Shown here: positions 39,080 to 48,984 of the stretch, piece after piece
Position numbering within the stretch: the first letter of the stretch is position 1
How the letters are laid out: each line of letters starts with the position of its first letter
The notes under the pieces: model-generated
Seen by the model: only the letters and a program-made list of their open reading frames with translations
Databases searched by the model: none
What the model was told of the DNA's origin: nothing
Program-made: the position numbers and the translations under genes
NCBI RefSeq assembly: GCF_014650915.1
Contig: NZ_BMVW01000006.1
Span: 77,811 to 141,810 of the forward strand
From: Streptomyces poonensis
GTDB taxonomy: Bacteria; Actinomycetota; Actinomycetes; Streptomycetales; Streptomycetaceae
Direction of reading: 5' to 3'
DNA: 64,000 nucleotides

Positions 39080-40279
39080 TCACTTCTCGCGCAGCCGGGA
39101 GTCGGGGTGCTCGCCCTCGGTCTCCAGGCGGTACTCGCGGCCGAACATCTCCTGGTGCTGCGCCATGACGCGCTCGCTGGGCGGCTCCTCGCCGCCGTGG
39201 ATGCCGGCCTGCATCTGCTCGAAGCGCTCGTGCGCCTCGCGTACGTAGCCGGCGCCCAGGGTGGTGAGGTCGATCTGGGTGTCGAGAAGTTCCCGCAGGT
39301 AGGCCTTGTTCGGTTCGAAGGTGAGTACGTTCGGCAGCTGCGGGGCGAGGATCTCCTGCGGATCGCGGCCGTCGAAGGTGCGCATCAGGTCGCAGGCGGT
39401 GTGCAGGTGCTCCAGCTCCATGTTGAGGTGCAGCTCCCAGATCGCCTTCACCTTGGGGTCGGACTCCTGCTCCATGAAGGAGTGGTAGAGGTAGCACTCG
39501 TTGTACTCGTGGTTGACGAGCTGCTCCCACCATGTCTCGCCCGGGTCGACCAGCGACTCGTAGTGGGTGACGTGCTCCTCCTCGATGAGCCCGATCTCCT
39601 GGTAGAGCTGGCGGGCGATCGGCTCCATGTAGGTGGGGCCGGTGTTCATGTAGAAGTTCATGGTCTGCTGCTCGGCCGACATGATGGTCAACGCGTGCAG
39701 CCTGGACAGCGGGTCGACCCGCGCCTTGTCGTACGGGTCGCGGACGTTGTCGACCGGGTCGCGGTGGTGGTACTTGGTGGGCCGCCCCGGCATGACCTCG
39801 GTCAGGTCGTCGACGATCGACTCGGCCTTGCGGTGCTCGATCATCTCGTACAGGTTCGCGTACCGGTAGAGATGGTCGAAGTCCTCCAGCACGCCGAACT
39901 GGTACGCCTGCTTCAGATAGGGGTCCGGCTCCATCCGGGCCACCCACGCGGTCAGGTCGACGGCGACCTGCTCGTACGCGATGGTCGTCTCCAGCACCGA
40001 CGAGGTGCCGGGCAGCAGCCAGTTGACCACCTTCTGCTGCTGGGCCTCGATGTACCGGGTCCGGGCGAGCTGCCGCTTGACGTCGGGGTCGACGGTGTTC
40101 CTGGACAGGTGGTGGCTGAACAGGATCGCCTCGACCTCGATGCCGTTCATCGTGATGACGCGGCAGCGGGTGTAGGGGTCGCAGTGGTCGGGGTCGAGGG
40201 GTTCGACGTCGAGCTCACGCCAGTTGCGCAGCTGCCGGTCCAGCGGGATGCCCCGCTGTTCGAGGGGGTTGAAGGTCAT
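39080..40279 (-). CDS. Ferritin-like diiron protein, unknown function
   Basis: 399 residues from ATG 40279 with GGGAGGAACCC upstream. Residues about 150-350 form a helical bundle with metal-ligand spacing: TIMSAEQQTMNFYMNTG, GLIEEEHVTHYESLVD (EExxH), VNHEYNECYLYHSFMEQE and NMELEHLHTACDLM (ExxH). An N-terminal section with DPYTRCRVITMNGIEVEA and KVVNWLLPGTSSVLETTIAY precedes. I cannot name the enzyme. Position beside the hemerythrin gene suggests a shared iron or oxygen role. Confidence 0.75.
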   Translation of the reverse strand: MTFNPLEQRGIPLDRQLRNWRELDVEPLDPDHCDPYTRCRVITMNGIEVEAILFSHHLSRNTVDPDVKRQLARTRYIEAQQQKVVNWLLPGTSSVLETTIAYEQVAVDLTAWVARMEPDPYLKQAYQFGVLEDFDHLYRYANLYEMIEHRKAESIVDDLTEVMPGRPTKYHHRDPVDNVRDPYDKARVDPLSRLHALTIMSAEQQTMNFYMNTGPTYMEPIARQLYQEIGLIEEEHVTHYESLVDPGETWWEQLVNHEYNECYLYHSFMEQESDPKVKAIWELHLNMELEHLHTACDLMRTFDGRDPQEILAPQLPNVLTFEPNKAYLRELLDTQIDLTTLGAGYVREAHERFEQMQAGIHGGEEPPSERVMAQHQEMFGREYRLETEGEHPDSRLREK

Positions 40280-40425
40280 GGGTTCCTCCCGGAGGGACTT
40301 GGACTGCACGCGGCCGGGTCCCCCCGAACGGCCGGCCAGGACAGTGCTGTTCCGGCCGCATTTCCAGTGCTGCCGACGGCTGTGCCCCCACCGCCTGGTG
40401 CCGTCTGCCGTCTGCCGCCCGCGCC

Positions 40426-40851
40426 CTAGCGGGTCAGGGCGGTCGGCACCGTGCTGACCGCGGCGGCGCAGGCCAACACGGTCGCCGCACAGGCCGCGTG
40501 GCGTTTCAGCAGGCTGCGGCGGAGGCCGGTGTAACGGGCCTCGTACTCGCCGCGCAGCTCCGCCGCCCGCGCGATCGTGGCCCGCAGCAGCTCCCGGGTG
40601 AGGTCGAGGCGCTGTTCGGTGTAGTGCCGGGTGACGTCCTCGGCCTGCGCGCCGGTCAGCCACGGCAGCCGGGCGCAGAGGGCCTCCGCCTCGCGCCGGG
40701 CCCGCTCCCGCTCGGCGTGGGCGAGGAGATGGCCCTCGACCTCGTTGACGAAGGCGGCGGCCTGCTCGGCGGGCGGCAGACCGGGCCCGTCGCGGGGCGG
40801 CGCGCCGGGCCGGTCGCCGCGCGGCGGTACGTCGGGCCGGTCGCCGGTCAT
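40426..40851 (-). CDS. Small protein downstream of ctaD
   Basis: 141 residues from ATG 40851, overlapping the ctaD stop by ATGA. A Pro/Arg/Asp-rich start is followed by a coiled or helical stretch (AAAFVNEVEGHLLAHAERER, LTGAQAEDVTRHYTEQRLDL) and one hydrophobic C-terminal segment (ACAATVLACAAAVSTVPTAL). I do not recognise a domain. Coupling suggests it is made with cytochrome oxidase subunit I and may sit in the membrane beside it. Confidence 0.7.
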   Translation of the reverse strand: MTGDRPDVPPRGDRPGAPPRDGPGLPPAEQAAAFVNEVEGHLLAHAERERARREAEALCARLPWLTGAQAEDVTRHYTEQRLDLTRELLRATIARAAELRGEYEARYTGLRRSLLKRHAACAATVLACAAAVSTVPTALTR

Positions 40852-42587
40852 GACCGGTCTCTGCCGTGGGCGGTGTCGTCGTGGCCGCTGGCGTCGACCA
40901 CGTCGCGCCGGCCGACGTTCTCCTCCATGTCCAGCTGGGCCTCGTACGAGTGGTGCAGGTCGAAGGCGGGGGACTCGGAGCGGATCCGGGGCATGACGCA
41001 GAAGTTGTGGCGGGGCGGGGGGCAGGTGGTGGCCCACTCCAGCGACCGGCCGTAGCCCCAGGGGTCGTCGACCTGCACGCGCTTGCCGTACTTGGCGGTC
41101 TTCCACACGTTGAGCAGGAACGGCAGGGTCGACAGGCCGAGCAGGAACGACCCGATGGTGGAGACCATGTTGAGCGCGGTGAAGCCGTCGGCGGCCAGAT
41201 AGTCGGCGTACCGGCGCGGCATGCCCTCGGCGCCCAGCCAGTGCTGCACCAGGAAGGTCGTGTGGAAGCCGACGAACAGCGTCCAGAAGTGGAGCTTGCC
41301 GAGGCGTTCGTCGAGCATCGTGCCGGTCAGCTTCGGCCACCAGAAGTGGAACCCGGCGAACATCGCGAACACGACCGTGCCGAACACCACGTAGTGGAAG
41401 TGCGCGATGACGAAGTAGCTGTCGGTGACGTGGAAGTCCAGGGGCGGGGAGGCGAGGAGCACGCCGGTCAGCCCGCCGAAGAGGAAGGTCACGAGGAAGC
41501 CGAAGGCCCAGAGCATCGGCGTCTCGAACGACAGGGAGCCGTGCCACATCGTGCCGATCCAGTTGAAGAACTTCACCCCGGTGGGCACCGCGATCAGGAA
41601 GGACATGAAGGAGAAGAACGGCAGCAGCACCCCGCCGGTGGCGAACATGTGGTGGGCCCACACGGTCACGGACAGCCCGGTGATGGCGATCGTGGCCCCG
41701 ACCAGACCCATGTAGCCGAAGATCGGCTTACGGGAGAAGACCGGGATGACCTCGGTGATGATGCCGAAGAACGGCAGCGCCAGGATGTAGACCTCCGGAT
41801 GGCCGAAGAACCAGAACAGGTGCTGCCACAGCAGCGCACCGCCGTTCTCGGGCGCGAAGATCTGCGCGCCGAAGCGCCGGTCCACCTCCAGCGCCAGCAG
41901 CGCCGCCGCGAGCACGGGGAAGGCCAGCAGCGCGAGCACCGAGGTGAGCAGCACGTTCCAGGTGAACAGGGGCAGCCGGAACATGGTCATGCCGGGGGCG
42001 CGCATGCACACGATGGTGGTGATGAAGTTGACGGCGCCGAGGATGGTGCCGAAGCCGGACAGGCCCAGCCCCATGATCCACAGGTCACCGCCGACGTAAG
42101 GGGTGCGCTCCTCGCTGGTGAGCGGCGAGTAGGCGGTCCAGCCGAAGTCGGCGGTGCCCTGGGGGGTGAGATAGCTGACCAGCACGATCAGGCTGCCGAA
42201 CAGGAACAGCCAGTACGCGAACATGTTCAGCCGCGGGAAGGCCACGTCCGGCGCGCCGATCTGCAGCGGCATGATCGCATTGGCGAAGCCGGAGAAGCTC
42301 GGGGTGGCGAACAGCAGCAGCATCACCGTGCCGTGCATCGTGAACATCTGGTTGTACTGCTCGGTGGAGAGGATCTGCAGCCCGGGACGGGCCAGCTCCG
42401 CCCTGATCAGCAGGGCCAGCGCGCCGCCGAACAGGAAGAAGATGAACGAGGTGATCAGATAGAGGTTCCCGATCTTCTTGTGGTCCGTCGTCGTCAGCCA
42501 GGACACCACGACGCGGCCCCTGCCGCGAGGTCCCTCGACCGGGACCAGGGTGACCGGCTCCGTCGGCTCCGTTTGTGCAGCCATCAA
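40848..42587 (-). CDS. ctaD: Cytochrome c oxidase subunit I (orphan copy)
   Basis: 579 residues, twelve membrane helices. Haem and copper ligands are all present: FTMHGTVML (His85, haem a), FFGHPEVYILALP (about 260, CuB His and cross-linked Tyr), AHHMFATG (about 312, CuB), IAHFHYVVFG (about 396, haem a3/a). The K-channel Lys is in TGVKFFNWIG. It reduces O2 to water and pumps protons in the cytoplasmic membrane. Subunits II, III and IV (ctaC, ctaE, ctaF) are not adjacent, so this is a second, separately placed ctaD that must use partners encoded elsewhere. Confidence 0.93.
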   Translation of the reverse strand: MMAAQTEPTEPVTLVPVEGPRGRGRVVVSWLTTTDHKKIGNLYLITSFIFFLFGGALALLIRAELARPGLQILSTEQYNQMFTMHGTVMLLLFATPSFSGFANAIMPLQIGAPDVAFPRLNMFAYWLFLFGSLIVLVSYLTPQGTADFGWTAYSPLTSEERTPYVGGDLWIMGLGLSGFGTILGAVNFITTIVCMRAPGMTMFRLPLFTWNVLLTSVLALLAFPVLAAALLALEVDRRFGAQIFAPENGGALLWQHLFWFFGHPEVYILALPFFGIITEVIPVFSRKPIFGYMGLVGATIAITGLSVTVWAHHMFATGGVLLPFFSFMSFLIAVPTGVKFFNWIGTMWHGSLSFETPMLWAFGFLVTFLFGGLTGVLLASPPLDFHVTDSYFVIAHFHYVVFGTVVFAMFAGFHFWWPKLTGTMLDERLGKLHFWTLFVGFHTTFLVQHWLGAEGMPRRYADYLAADGFTALNMVSTIGSFLLGLSTLPFLLNVWKTAKYGKRVQVDDPWGYGRSLEWATTCPPPRHNFCVMPRIRSESPAFDLHHSYEAQLDMEENVGRRDVVDASGHDDTAHGRDRS

Positions 42588-42910
42588 CTTCCCTACATTT
42601 CCCTAAATCGTTCGTAGGTCCACAAGAAGCCAGTTAACGCACAAAACGGCCACTTGACCTGTCAAAGATCCAGGAAAACGGCAAACGGTGCACGTCCATC
42701 CACCGGACGGGTTCCCGTGTCGGGGGCCGTGCGGCCGGTACGGGGCGGGCGGGGCGGCGCGGCCGGGGGTGTGCGCGCCGGTCGCCCGAACGAGGGAGGG
42801 GAGGGAAGGGAGGAAGGGGGAGGAGGGGGAGGAGGCGGGTGCGGCAACCTCCGGACCGGTGGCGGCGACCAGGGGAGGAACGAACCCATCCCCCACGACG
42901 AGGAGTTCGC
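42588..42910. other. 323-bp divergent intergenic region with purine tract
   Basis: It separates ctaD and the secreted protease. It has an AT-richer patch near ctaD (TTAACGCACAAAACGGCC, TTGACCTGTCAAAGATCC at about 42630-42672) and a 44-nt purine-only tract (42792-42835). TTGACCTGTCAA contains a TTGAC/GTCAA inverted repeat. No gene is seen in it. Confidence 0.6.
42792..42835 (+). repeat. Polypurine tract with G-quadruplex potential
   Basis: 44 consecutive purines, including GGGAGGGGAGGGAAGGG (four G-runs of three or more within 17 nt) and later G5 runs. It lies 76 nt upstream of the protease start. Confidence 0.7.
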
Positions 42911-43807
42911 ATGCGCAAGTACCTCGCGCATCTGTTCACCGTCCTCGCCGCGCTGATCGCGGTGACCGGCGCGGTGTCACCCGGCGCGGAGGCCGCCACC
43001 GTCCCGGCCGGCCCGGAGACGGCGGCCGTGGCGTCCCGCACGGCGGCCGCCGACCAGTGGAACCCGCCGTCCGGCCTGGTCCAGCCGCTGACCGAGGTCT
43101 GGAACCACGTCGAGTCGACCTATCCGGACCTGTACGGCTTCCGCAACTACGGCTGGGACCAGGTCATGGCCAACAAGGGCTCCGTCAACTACTGCGTCCG
43201 CTGGGAGTCCGACGCCCCGGTGAGCGCCGCGCTGCGCGACCGCGTCCACGCGGCGCTGAAGAAGCAGTTCGGGAAATGGATGTCCGCCATGGTGGAGAAC
43301 GGCACGGGCCACAACGCCTGGCCGTACACGGACGTCAAGGTCGACATCGTCGGCTGGGCGGTCAAGAACCGCTCGACGCTCCAGTGGACCGACAACTCCG
43401 TGGACATCTACACCGGCATCCTCGACAGCGGCGGCGCGCCCCAGTGCGCCCCCGACTGCGGCCGCTTCTTCCACCAGGACGGGAACTACTCACGCTGCCC
43501 CGGCGGAGTGACCCGCCACTACGACCAGTCCCTGTGGCTCACGAAGGGCTTCCAGGGCGGGGCCGGCGGAGACTGGGGCCAGCGCGTCGGCCAGGAGTAC
43601 TTCACGGGCGCCCTCGGCCAGGAGGACATCCACATCTATCTGCACGAGGTCGGCCACACCTTCGGCCTGGACGACTTCTACGACTGGTCGCCCACCGGCC
43701 AGTGCTGCTTCCTGATGAAGGCGGGCAGCGCGACGGCCGTCACCGAGTTCGACAAGTGGATGCTGCGCGACTTCTGGCGGCACCTGAAGTACCGGTACGG
43801 GCTGTAG
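42911..43807 (+). CDS. Secreted zinc metalloprotease
   Basis: 298 residues from ATG 42911 with GAGGAG at good distance. A signal peptide (RKYLAHLFTVLAALIAVTG, cleavage near AEA-A) is followed by a zincin domain with HEVGHTFGLDDFYDW (about residue 245): HExxHxxGxxD gives three zinc ligands and the Glu base. Six or more Cys (NYCVRW, QCAPDCGRFF, SRCPGG, QCCFLM) suggest disulphides. It resembles metzincin-type secreted proteins of Streptomyces; the substrate is unknown. Confidence 0.82.
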   Translation: MRKYLAHLFTVLAALIAVTGAVSPGAEAATVPAGPETAAVASRTAAADQWNPPSGLVQPLTEVWNHVESTYPDLYGFRNYGWDQVMANKGSVNYCVRWESDAPVSAALRDRVHAALKKQFGKWMSAMVENGTGHNAWPYTDVKVDIVGWAVKNRSTLQWTDNSVDIYTGILDSGGAPQCAPDCGRFFHQDGNYSRCPGGVTRHYDQSLWLTKGFQGGAGGDWGQRVGQEYFTGALGQEDIHIYLHEVGHTFGLDDFYDWSPTGQCCFLMKAGSATAVTEFDKWMLRDFWRHLKYRYGL

Positions 43808-43953
43808 GGGCGGTACGAGAGGGCGGTACGAGGGTCTGCTGACGGGGCGTGGGCGCCCCGGCGGTACGGATACGGCCGTCCCCTGCCGCACCGCCGCCGG
43901 CGCCCTCCCCCGTACGGGACCCCGGGAGGACCTCCGACGCCTCCACCCGTCCG

Positions 43954-45169
43954 TCACCCGCCCGCGTGGTCCCCCTGACGACGGCTGCGCGTGATCAGCC
44001 AGGTGCCGCCCACTATGAGCAGCGCGAAGAGGGCCAGTCCCACGCCCTGCGCGGCCAGCAGCCAGAGCCGGTCGCCCAGGGAGAGCGTGCCGGTCAGCGT
44101 CACCTGCAGGGAACCGACGGCGAACGCGATCGCGGCGGTGAACACGGCGACGACCTCGACGACGCGCACGGAGGAGGTGTGCAGCGAACGCTCCAGCCGG
44201 ACGTTCGCGTCCGCCTGCTTCTCCCAGCGGCGCTGCTGCTCCGCGTCTCTGAGGGCCCGCAGCCGTCCCTCCTGGATCGCGTCCCGTCTGGTCAGGTACT
44301 GGTCCTGCAGCACTCCGAGGCTCGCGGTGGGGCTCGCGGCCAGCAGCGTGAGGGCCGTGTCGATGCGCTCCAGCGCCTCGTCGTGCCGCCCGCACATGTG
44401 CAGCGCGGTGGCGAGCCGCGCCTGGAACATGTGGTCGCGCGGATACGCCTCCACCGCCTCCTCCGCATGACGGCGCAGCAGCTCGCCCTGGCCCTCGAAC
44501 GGGGCGGCGAAGGCCAGCCCGTTGAGGCAGACGTCCACGGTGTGCCGGGTGCGGCCGGGCGCCGACCAGGCCCGCTCCAGCAGTTCGGTGGCGTACGCGA
44601 CGGTCAGCGCCCGGCTGCCGAACGCGGCGAAGGACTGGAGCGCCAGGAACACGGGATCCTCGCGGAAGCGGCCGGCGGCCACGGCCAGGGGCGAGGACAG
44701 GAGGAACGCGTGCAGCTCGTCGAAGCAGAAGTTGGCCCGCAGCTTGCCCGCGTGGAAGAGCGTGAGCAGGAAGGCGATGCGTTCACCCGTGACGCCCGGG
44801 CCCACCTCGACGGCCGCCGCCGTGAGGTCGGCCGCCGGTTCCACGCTCCCGCGGTTGAGGAACCCGTTGCCGAGTCCCCACTGCTCGGCGACCACACCCC
44901 GGCTCCCCGTCCGCCACATGGTCCGTCACCCAGCGGGCGCACTCCAGCGCCGTACGGACCGTCGGCCGGTCGTGGAAGCGCCGCCGCCAGTAGCGGTCGG
45001 CGGACATGAAGTACGGATCCGTGACGAGATCGGCCGAGGCCACCTCGTACGCGGGCGGAGTGCCCGCCGCCAGCAGCTCGCCGGCCACCTCGTCGACGAT
45101 GCGGTCCCGTACCCGCGTGTCCGCGGTGCGCGCCTGATCCAGCCGCGCCGTGATGGTGGCCGTGTCCAT
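43954..45169 (-). pseudogene. Unrecognised TPR-like membrane protein, split by frameshift
   Basis: An N-terminal frame (ATG 45169, MDTATITARLDQARTADTR to ALECARWVTDHVADGEPG) and a C-terminal frame (VVAEQWGLGNGFLNRGSV to the end at 43954) join smoothly if one base is removed from the C4 run at 44897-44900. Total length is 1216 nt, one more than a multiple of three. The combined product would have about 404 residues with a helical repeat region (VAYATELLERAWSAPGRTRH, HAEEAVEAYPRDHMFQARLA) and two C-terminal membrane helices (about 325-345 and 355-378). Function is unknown. It may be a genuine mutation or a homopolymer sequencing error. Confidence 0.65.
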
Positions 45170-45319
45170 GGGTCCCCCTCGTCCTCAGCGATCCAGCGCT
45201 CGTGGCGGTGATCGTTTCGAACCTACAGGCAGGGGCGGGAACGCAGTACTCGCGGCGAACTGCCGGGCCCGGGCCGGAAGACCGGGACCCGGCAGCGGAC
45301 GCCACGAGGTGGACGGCCC

Positions 45320-48300
45320 TCAGACGACGGCCTTGTACCCCTTCCAGCCCGTCGCGATCTTCGTACGGCCGCCGAACGACCCCTTGCCGTTGCCGTTCTG
45401 GCGGTACACGTTGCCGCCGGTGTCGCGCGAGACCAGGTCCGCCTTGCCGTCGCCGGAGATGTCACCGGCGCCGACGACCGCGTTGTAGGAGGCGCCCCAG
45501 TTCGAGGAAACCTTCACCCGGGCCTTGAAGGTGCCCTTGCCGGTGCCGTCGTACCGGTACAGGTTGTTCGACTTGTCCTGGGCGAGGAGGTCGCCGATGC
45601 CGTCGCCGTTCAGGTCACCGGCTCCGACGACCTTCTTGTACGTCCTCCAGTCGCCGTACAGCTTCACGCGCGCCGACAGCTTGCCCGTGCTGGTGCCCTT
45701 GTACAGGTAGACCGCCCCGGTCGAGGGGTTGCGGGCGACCAGGTCCGGTCTGCCGTCACCGCTCACGTCACCCGGCGAGGTCAGCACGTCGTACTGGGTC
45801 CAGCCGGAGGTGCCGACCGCGGTGTACGGCGTCGAGGGCGTCGCCGCCGTGCCGCAGGCCGGGCGGTAGGCGCGGAGGGCGCCGCTGCTCAGCCGCACCA
45901 GGACGTCGTTGCAGCGGTCGCCGCTGAGGTCGCCGAACGGCACGAACCTCGCGGTGGTCGGCCAGCCCGCGCCGGAGACCTTGCCGCTCAGCCTGCCCGT
46001 GCCGGTGCCGCGCTGGACGGCGAGGGTGCCGGAGGAGTCGAGGGTGAGGACGTCGCCGACGCCGTCCTTCCCCGCGTGGTCGCGCGGTGCCGCCGCCCCG
46101 GCCGTCACCTTGACGGTGCCGGAGAGCGTGCGGGCGGCACCCTGGCCGTCGGCGGGCAGAGCGGTGAGCGTCCAGGTGTAGGTGCCGTTGGTGACGAGGC
46201 GGCCCGCGGAGTCCTTGCCGTCCCAGGCGGCCTTCAGCAGGCCGCGGGCGGCGGAGCCGGACAGGGTGCGCACGGTGGCGCCGGACGCCTTGTTGCGGAC
46301 GGTCACCTTCCAGGAGGCGGCGGGCTTGGACAGCCACCAGGTGCCGGACCAGCTCGCGGCCCCGGAGGTGACCGTGGAGTCGATGACCGACAGGGCCGAC
46401 GCAGGGACACCCGTCGGTACGAGGTGGACGCGCTGCTCGCGGTCGGCGTAGGCGACGCCGCCGCCGAAGCGGTCCACGGTCCAGGTGGTGCCCGCCCCGA
46501 GGTTGTCCCGGCCGAGGTCGGTCCAGTCGGCGAGCTTGCGGCTCGGCAGGTCCGTGTGGCTGCCACTGGACGGCAGCCCGCCGTGCAGGTCGATGAGCTT
46601 CAGTCCGCTGCCCGACTGGGTGCCGCCGACGCGCTCGACGAGGTAGCCGTCGCCGAGGAGGACCCGGCCCGCGGGGGCGGTGGCGGTGCGCTTGGTCGTA
46701 CGGTCGTAGACGCCCGCGCCCGCCGCGGTGCCCGAGCCGTCCGCACAGGCCCAGTACACCCAGCGGCCCACGGCCTGGAGGTCGGACGGGGTGCAGCCGT
46801 TGCGGGTGGTGAAGGACTCCACGGCGGTGCCGGACGGCAGCCGGGTGGCCGTGACCGTGCCTCCCGTGGCCGCGCCGCTCCACAGGGTGCTGCCCCAGAC
46901 GGCGGCGGCGACCCGGTCGCGCTTCTGCAGGACCTTGCCCGCCGGGCCGTCGGCGGCGAACTCGCCGACGTACTGGTAGCCGGAGGAGGCGCTGTCGACG
47001 ACCGCGTACCGCCCGGAGAGGCCCTTCAGCTGCGGGGCGTCGTCGCCCGTGTCGAGGGTCGGGCCCCAGTCGGTGGCGCCGTTGGCGCGCAGCATGGTCA
47101 GGCCGGACTCGGTGGCGTGGCGGCGGCCGTGGTGGCCGGTGCCGTCGGCGAGCATCGGGATGCAGCGGGTGTTGCCGGCGTAGCAGTCGCCGTCCCTTCC
47201 GCTGACCAGACCGTCCACGGTGGCCCTGGTGACGGCCGGGGTGCCGCTCGTGGTGAGCCAGGTGCTGCGGTAGGCGCCGATGATGGTGTTCGGCTGGTAC
47301 AGCGTGCTGTTGTCGGCCGTGGTGAGGATGCCGCTGCCGAGCGAGAGGCCGTTGATCTGCGCGGGCATCGGCCCCACGGCGGTCAGCCGGCTGCGGGTGA
47401 CCGAGCCGTCGGCGGCCTGGGCGATCCGGTACACGCCCCAGTCGAGGTCGCCCTGCTCGACGTACTGCTCGGCGCCCGCCACGAGCACGGAGCCGTCCGG
47501 CGCCTGGACGATTCCGTGGGCGGCCGGGTTCATGACCTCGGTCAGGCCGGTGTCCGTGCCGTCGGAGGTGAGGGCCCACAGTGGCTGGCCCCGGTACTTG
47601 TTGTCGCCGGGCGACACCGGTTCGAGGCCGAGCGGCGTGTCACCGACGACGCCGAACGAGGCCTGGTAGGACAGTGCGCCCGTGTCGAAGGTGCGGGGCG
47701 CGGCGGACAGGTCGGCACGGTCGTACACGTCCGCCAGGGAGCGCCCGCTGCGCAGCCGCAGCACCGAGTCGGCGCCCAGCCGGAAGCCGGTCACCTCCCA
47801 GCCCTCCTCCGGATCGACCCGGTCGGGCAGCGCGCTGAACGCACCGGTGGCGAGGTCGACGATGCCCCAGTGCGCCCAGCCGTTCTCGTTGTCACCGGTG
47901 CTGTAGCGGAGGATGACGGACCGGGCGTCGCCGTCCTCGACGGTGATGTCCGACGCGCCGTCCGGCAGCCCGGTCACGGGGGTCCGCCCGATCCCGCCCC
48001 CGTCCTGGACACGCCACAGCTGGTAGGCGTTCGGGTTTCCGTTGACGCTGCCGGTGCTGGTGAGGACGGTGCTGCCGAACGTGCCCTGATAGGTGTGGTG
48101 TTCGGGCACCGGAACCACAGCGGTGCCGCCCGAGACCCCCGCGCCCTGGAGGAGGGTGACCTGCGACTCCTCCGCCGAATAGAGGGCGACGGTGTCGGAC
48201 CCGTCCCCGTAGTTGCCGGGCTGGAAGGAGCCGGACTGCTGGAAGTAGCCGCTGTCGATGTCGTACTGGACCGGGACATCCAGCCGCTGCTCCAGCGCGG

Positions 48301-48622
48301 TCGTGGTGCCGGTGGCGTAATCGGTCCAGAGGAGCCGGTCGTCGCCCTCCTGCGCCCAGAGGAAACCGCTGGTCCCCGCGTTGAGGATCTGCGTGGCCCT
48401 GGGCACGGCCCGCGGGGCGGCGGGCAGTACGGTCTCACCCGCGGTGGCGGGCTGCGGAGCGGCTGCCGCCGGGGACGGTACGGCGGCGAGCGGGAGGCCG
48501 AGGGCCAGCGCCGTCGCCAGGACCGCCGCGGTACGTGCCGCCGGCGTGCCGAGGCGTGCCGAGCGTGAGCCCGGTACTGGTCCATGTCTGTGTCTGTGCC
48601 GGTCTCGGCCGAGTCGGGCCAC
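45320..48622 (-). CDS. Large secreted FG-GAP/VCBS repeat protein
   Basis: 1100 residues from GTG 48622, with AGGAGGAACG in front. A signal peptide ends near SPAAAAP (about residue 55). A long beta-propeller-like region (about 75-750) lacks clear names. A FlgD-type Ig domain (VRNKASGATVRTLSGSAARG, AAWDGKDSAGRLVTNGTYTW, about 790-850) precedes C-terminal FG-GAP repeats, each with a DxxGDxxxD calcium-type loop: FGDLSGDRCNDVLV, PGDVSGDGRPDLVA, AGDLNGDGIGDLLA, AGDISGDGKADLVS. It is exported and probably binds surfaces or polymers; an enzymatic role is not evident. Confidence 0.8.
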   Translation of the reverse strand: MARLGRDRHRHRHGPVPGSRSARLGTPAARTAAVLATALALGLPLAAVPSPAAAAPQPATAGETVLPAAPRAVPRATQILNAGTSGFLWAQEGDDRLLWTDYATGTTTALEQRLDVPVQYDIDSGYFQQSGSFQPGNYGDGSDTVALYSAEESQVTLLQGAGVSGGTAVVPVPEHHTYQGTFGSTVLTSTGSVNGNPNAYQLWRVQDGGGIGRTPVTGLPDGASDITVEDGDARSVILRYSTGDNENGWAHWGIVDLATGAFSALPDRVDPEEGWEVTGFRLGADSVLRLRSGRSLADVYDRADLSAAPRTFDTGALSYQASFGVVGDTPLGLEPVSPGDNKYRGQPLWALTSDGTDTGLTEVMNPAAHGIVQAPDGSVLVAGAEQYVEQGDLDWGVYRIAQAADGSVTRSRLTAVGPMPAQINGLSLGSGILTTADNSTLYQPNTIIGAYRSTWLTTSGTPAVTRATVDGLVSGRDGDCYAGNTRCIPMLADGTGHHGRRHATESGLTMLRANGATDWGPTLDTGDDAPQLKGLSGRYAVVDSASSGYQYVGEFAADGPAGKVLQKRDRVAAAVWGSTLWSGAATGGTVTATRLPSGTAVESFTTRNGCTPSDLQAVGRWVYWACADGSGTAAGAGVYDRTTKRTATAPAGRVLLGDGYLVERVGGTQSGSGLKLIDLHGGLPSSGSHTDLPSRKLADWTDLGRDNLGAGTTWTVDRFGGGVAYADREQRVHLVPTGVPASALSVIDSTVTSGAASWSGTWWLSKPAASWKVTVRNKASGATVRTLSGSAARGLLKAAWDGKDSAGRLVTNGTYTWTLTALPADGQGAARTLSGTVKVTAGAAAPRDHAGKDGVGDVLTLDSSGTLAVQRGTGTGRLSGKVSGAGWPTTARFVPFGDLSGDRCNDVLVRLSSGALRAYRPACGTAATPSTPYTAVGTSGWTQYDVLTSPGDVSGDGRPDLVARNPSTGAVYLYKGTSTGKLSARVKLYGDWRTYKKVVGAGDLNGDGIGDLLAQDKSNNLYRYDGTGKGTFKARVKVSSNWGASYNAVVGAGDISGDGKADLVSRDTGGNVYRQNGNGKGSFGGRTKIATGWKGYKAVV

Positions 48623-48984
48623 CGTTCCTCCTGAAGGAATGAAGGAAAGAAGAAGGCATGGTGGGACGTACGGCAACGCTCTGGTGTCTCCCCCGGCCCC
48701 CCGGCCGCTCCCCCCACGCGCGTGGAGGGAGCCTAACAACATGCTCATGACGAGCTCCGGGGTTTTCGGGCCTCCCTCACTCCTCAGCCGCCTCGCGCGC
48801 CGTGAACGGCAGCACGAGCCGCGAGGGATGGGCGGTGTAGCGGTAGATCTTGTGCGTGACGGGGGGCCGACCGAGAGGCGACCCCGCATCGCACCCGGAG
48901 TGCACCCGGAGAAAAGAAGATCGGCAACCTTTGCCCGAGCGGTGGCGACCACCAGGCGAAACCCCTCGGACGAAGGAAGACCCA

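Noticed and set aside
48777..48870. A minus-strand end THKIYRYTAHPSRLVLPFTA in the FG-GAP/pectate lyase gap
   Set aside because: It reads like a real C-terminus and could be a gene remnant, but only about 30 codons look plausible and nothing upstream supports it.
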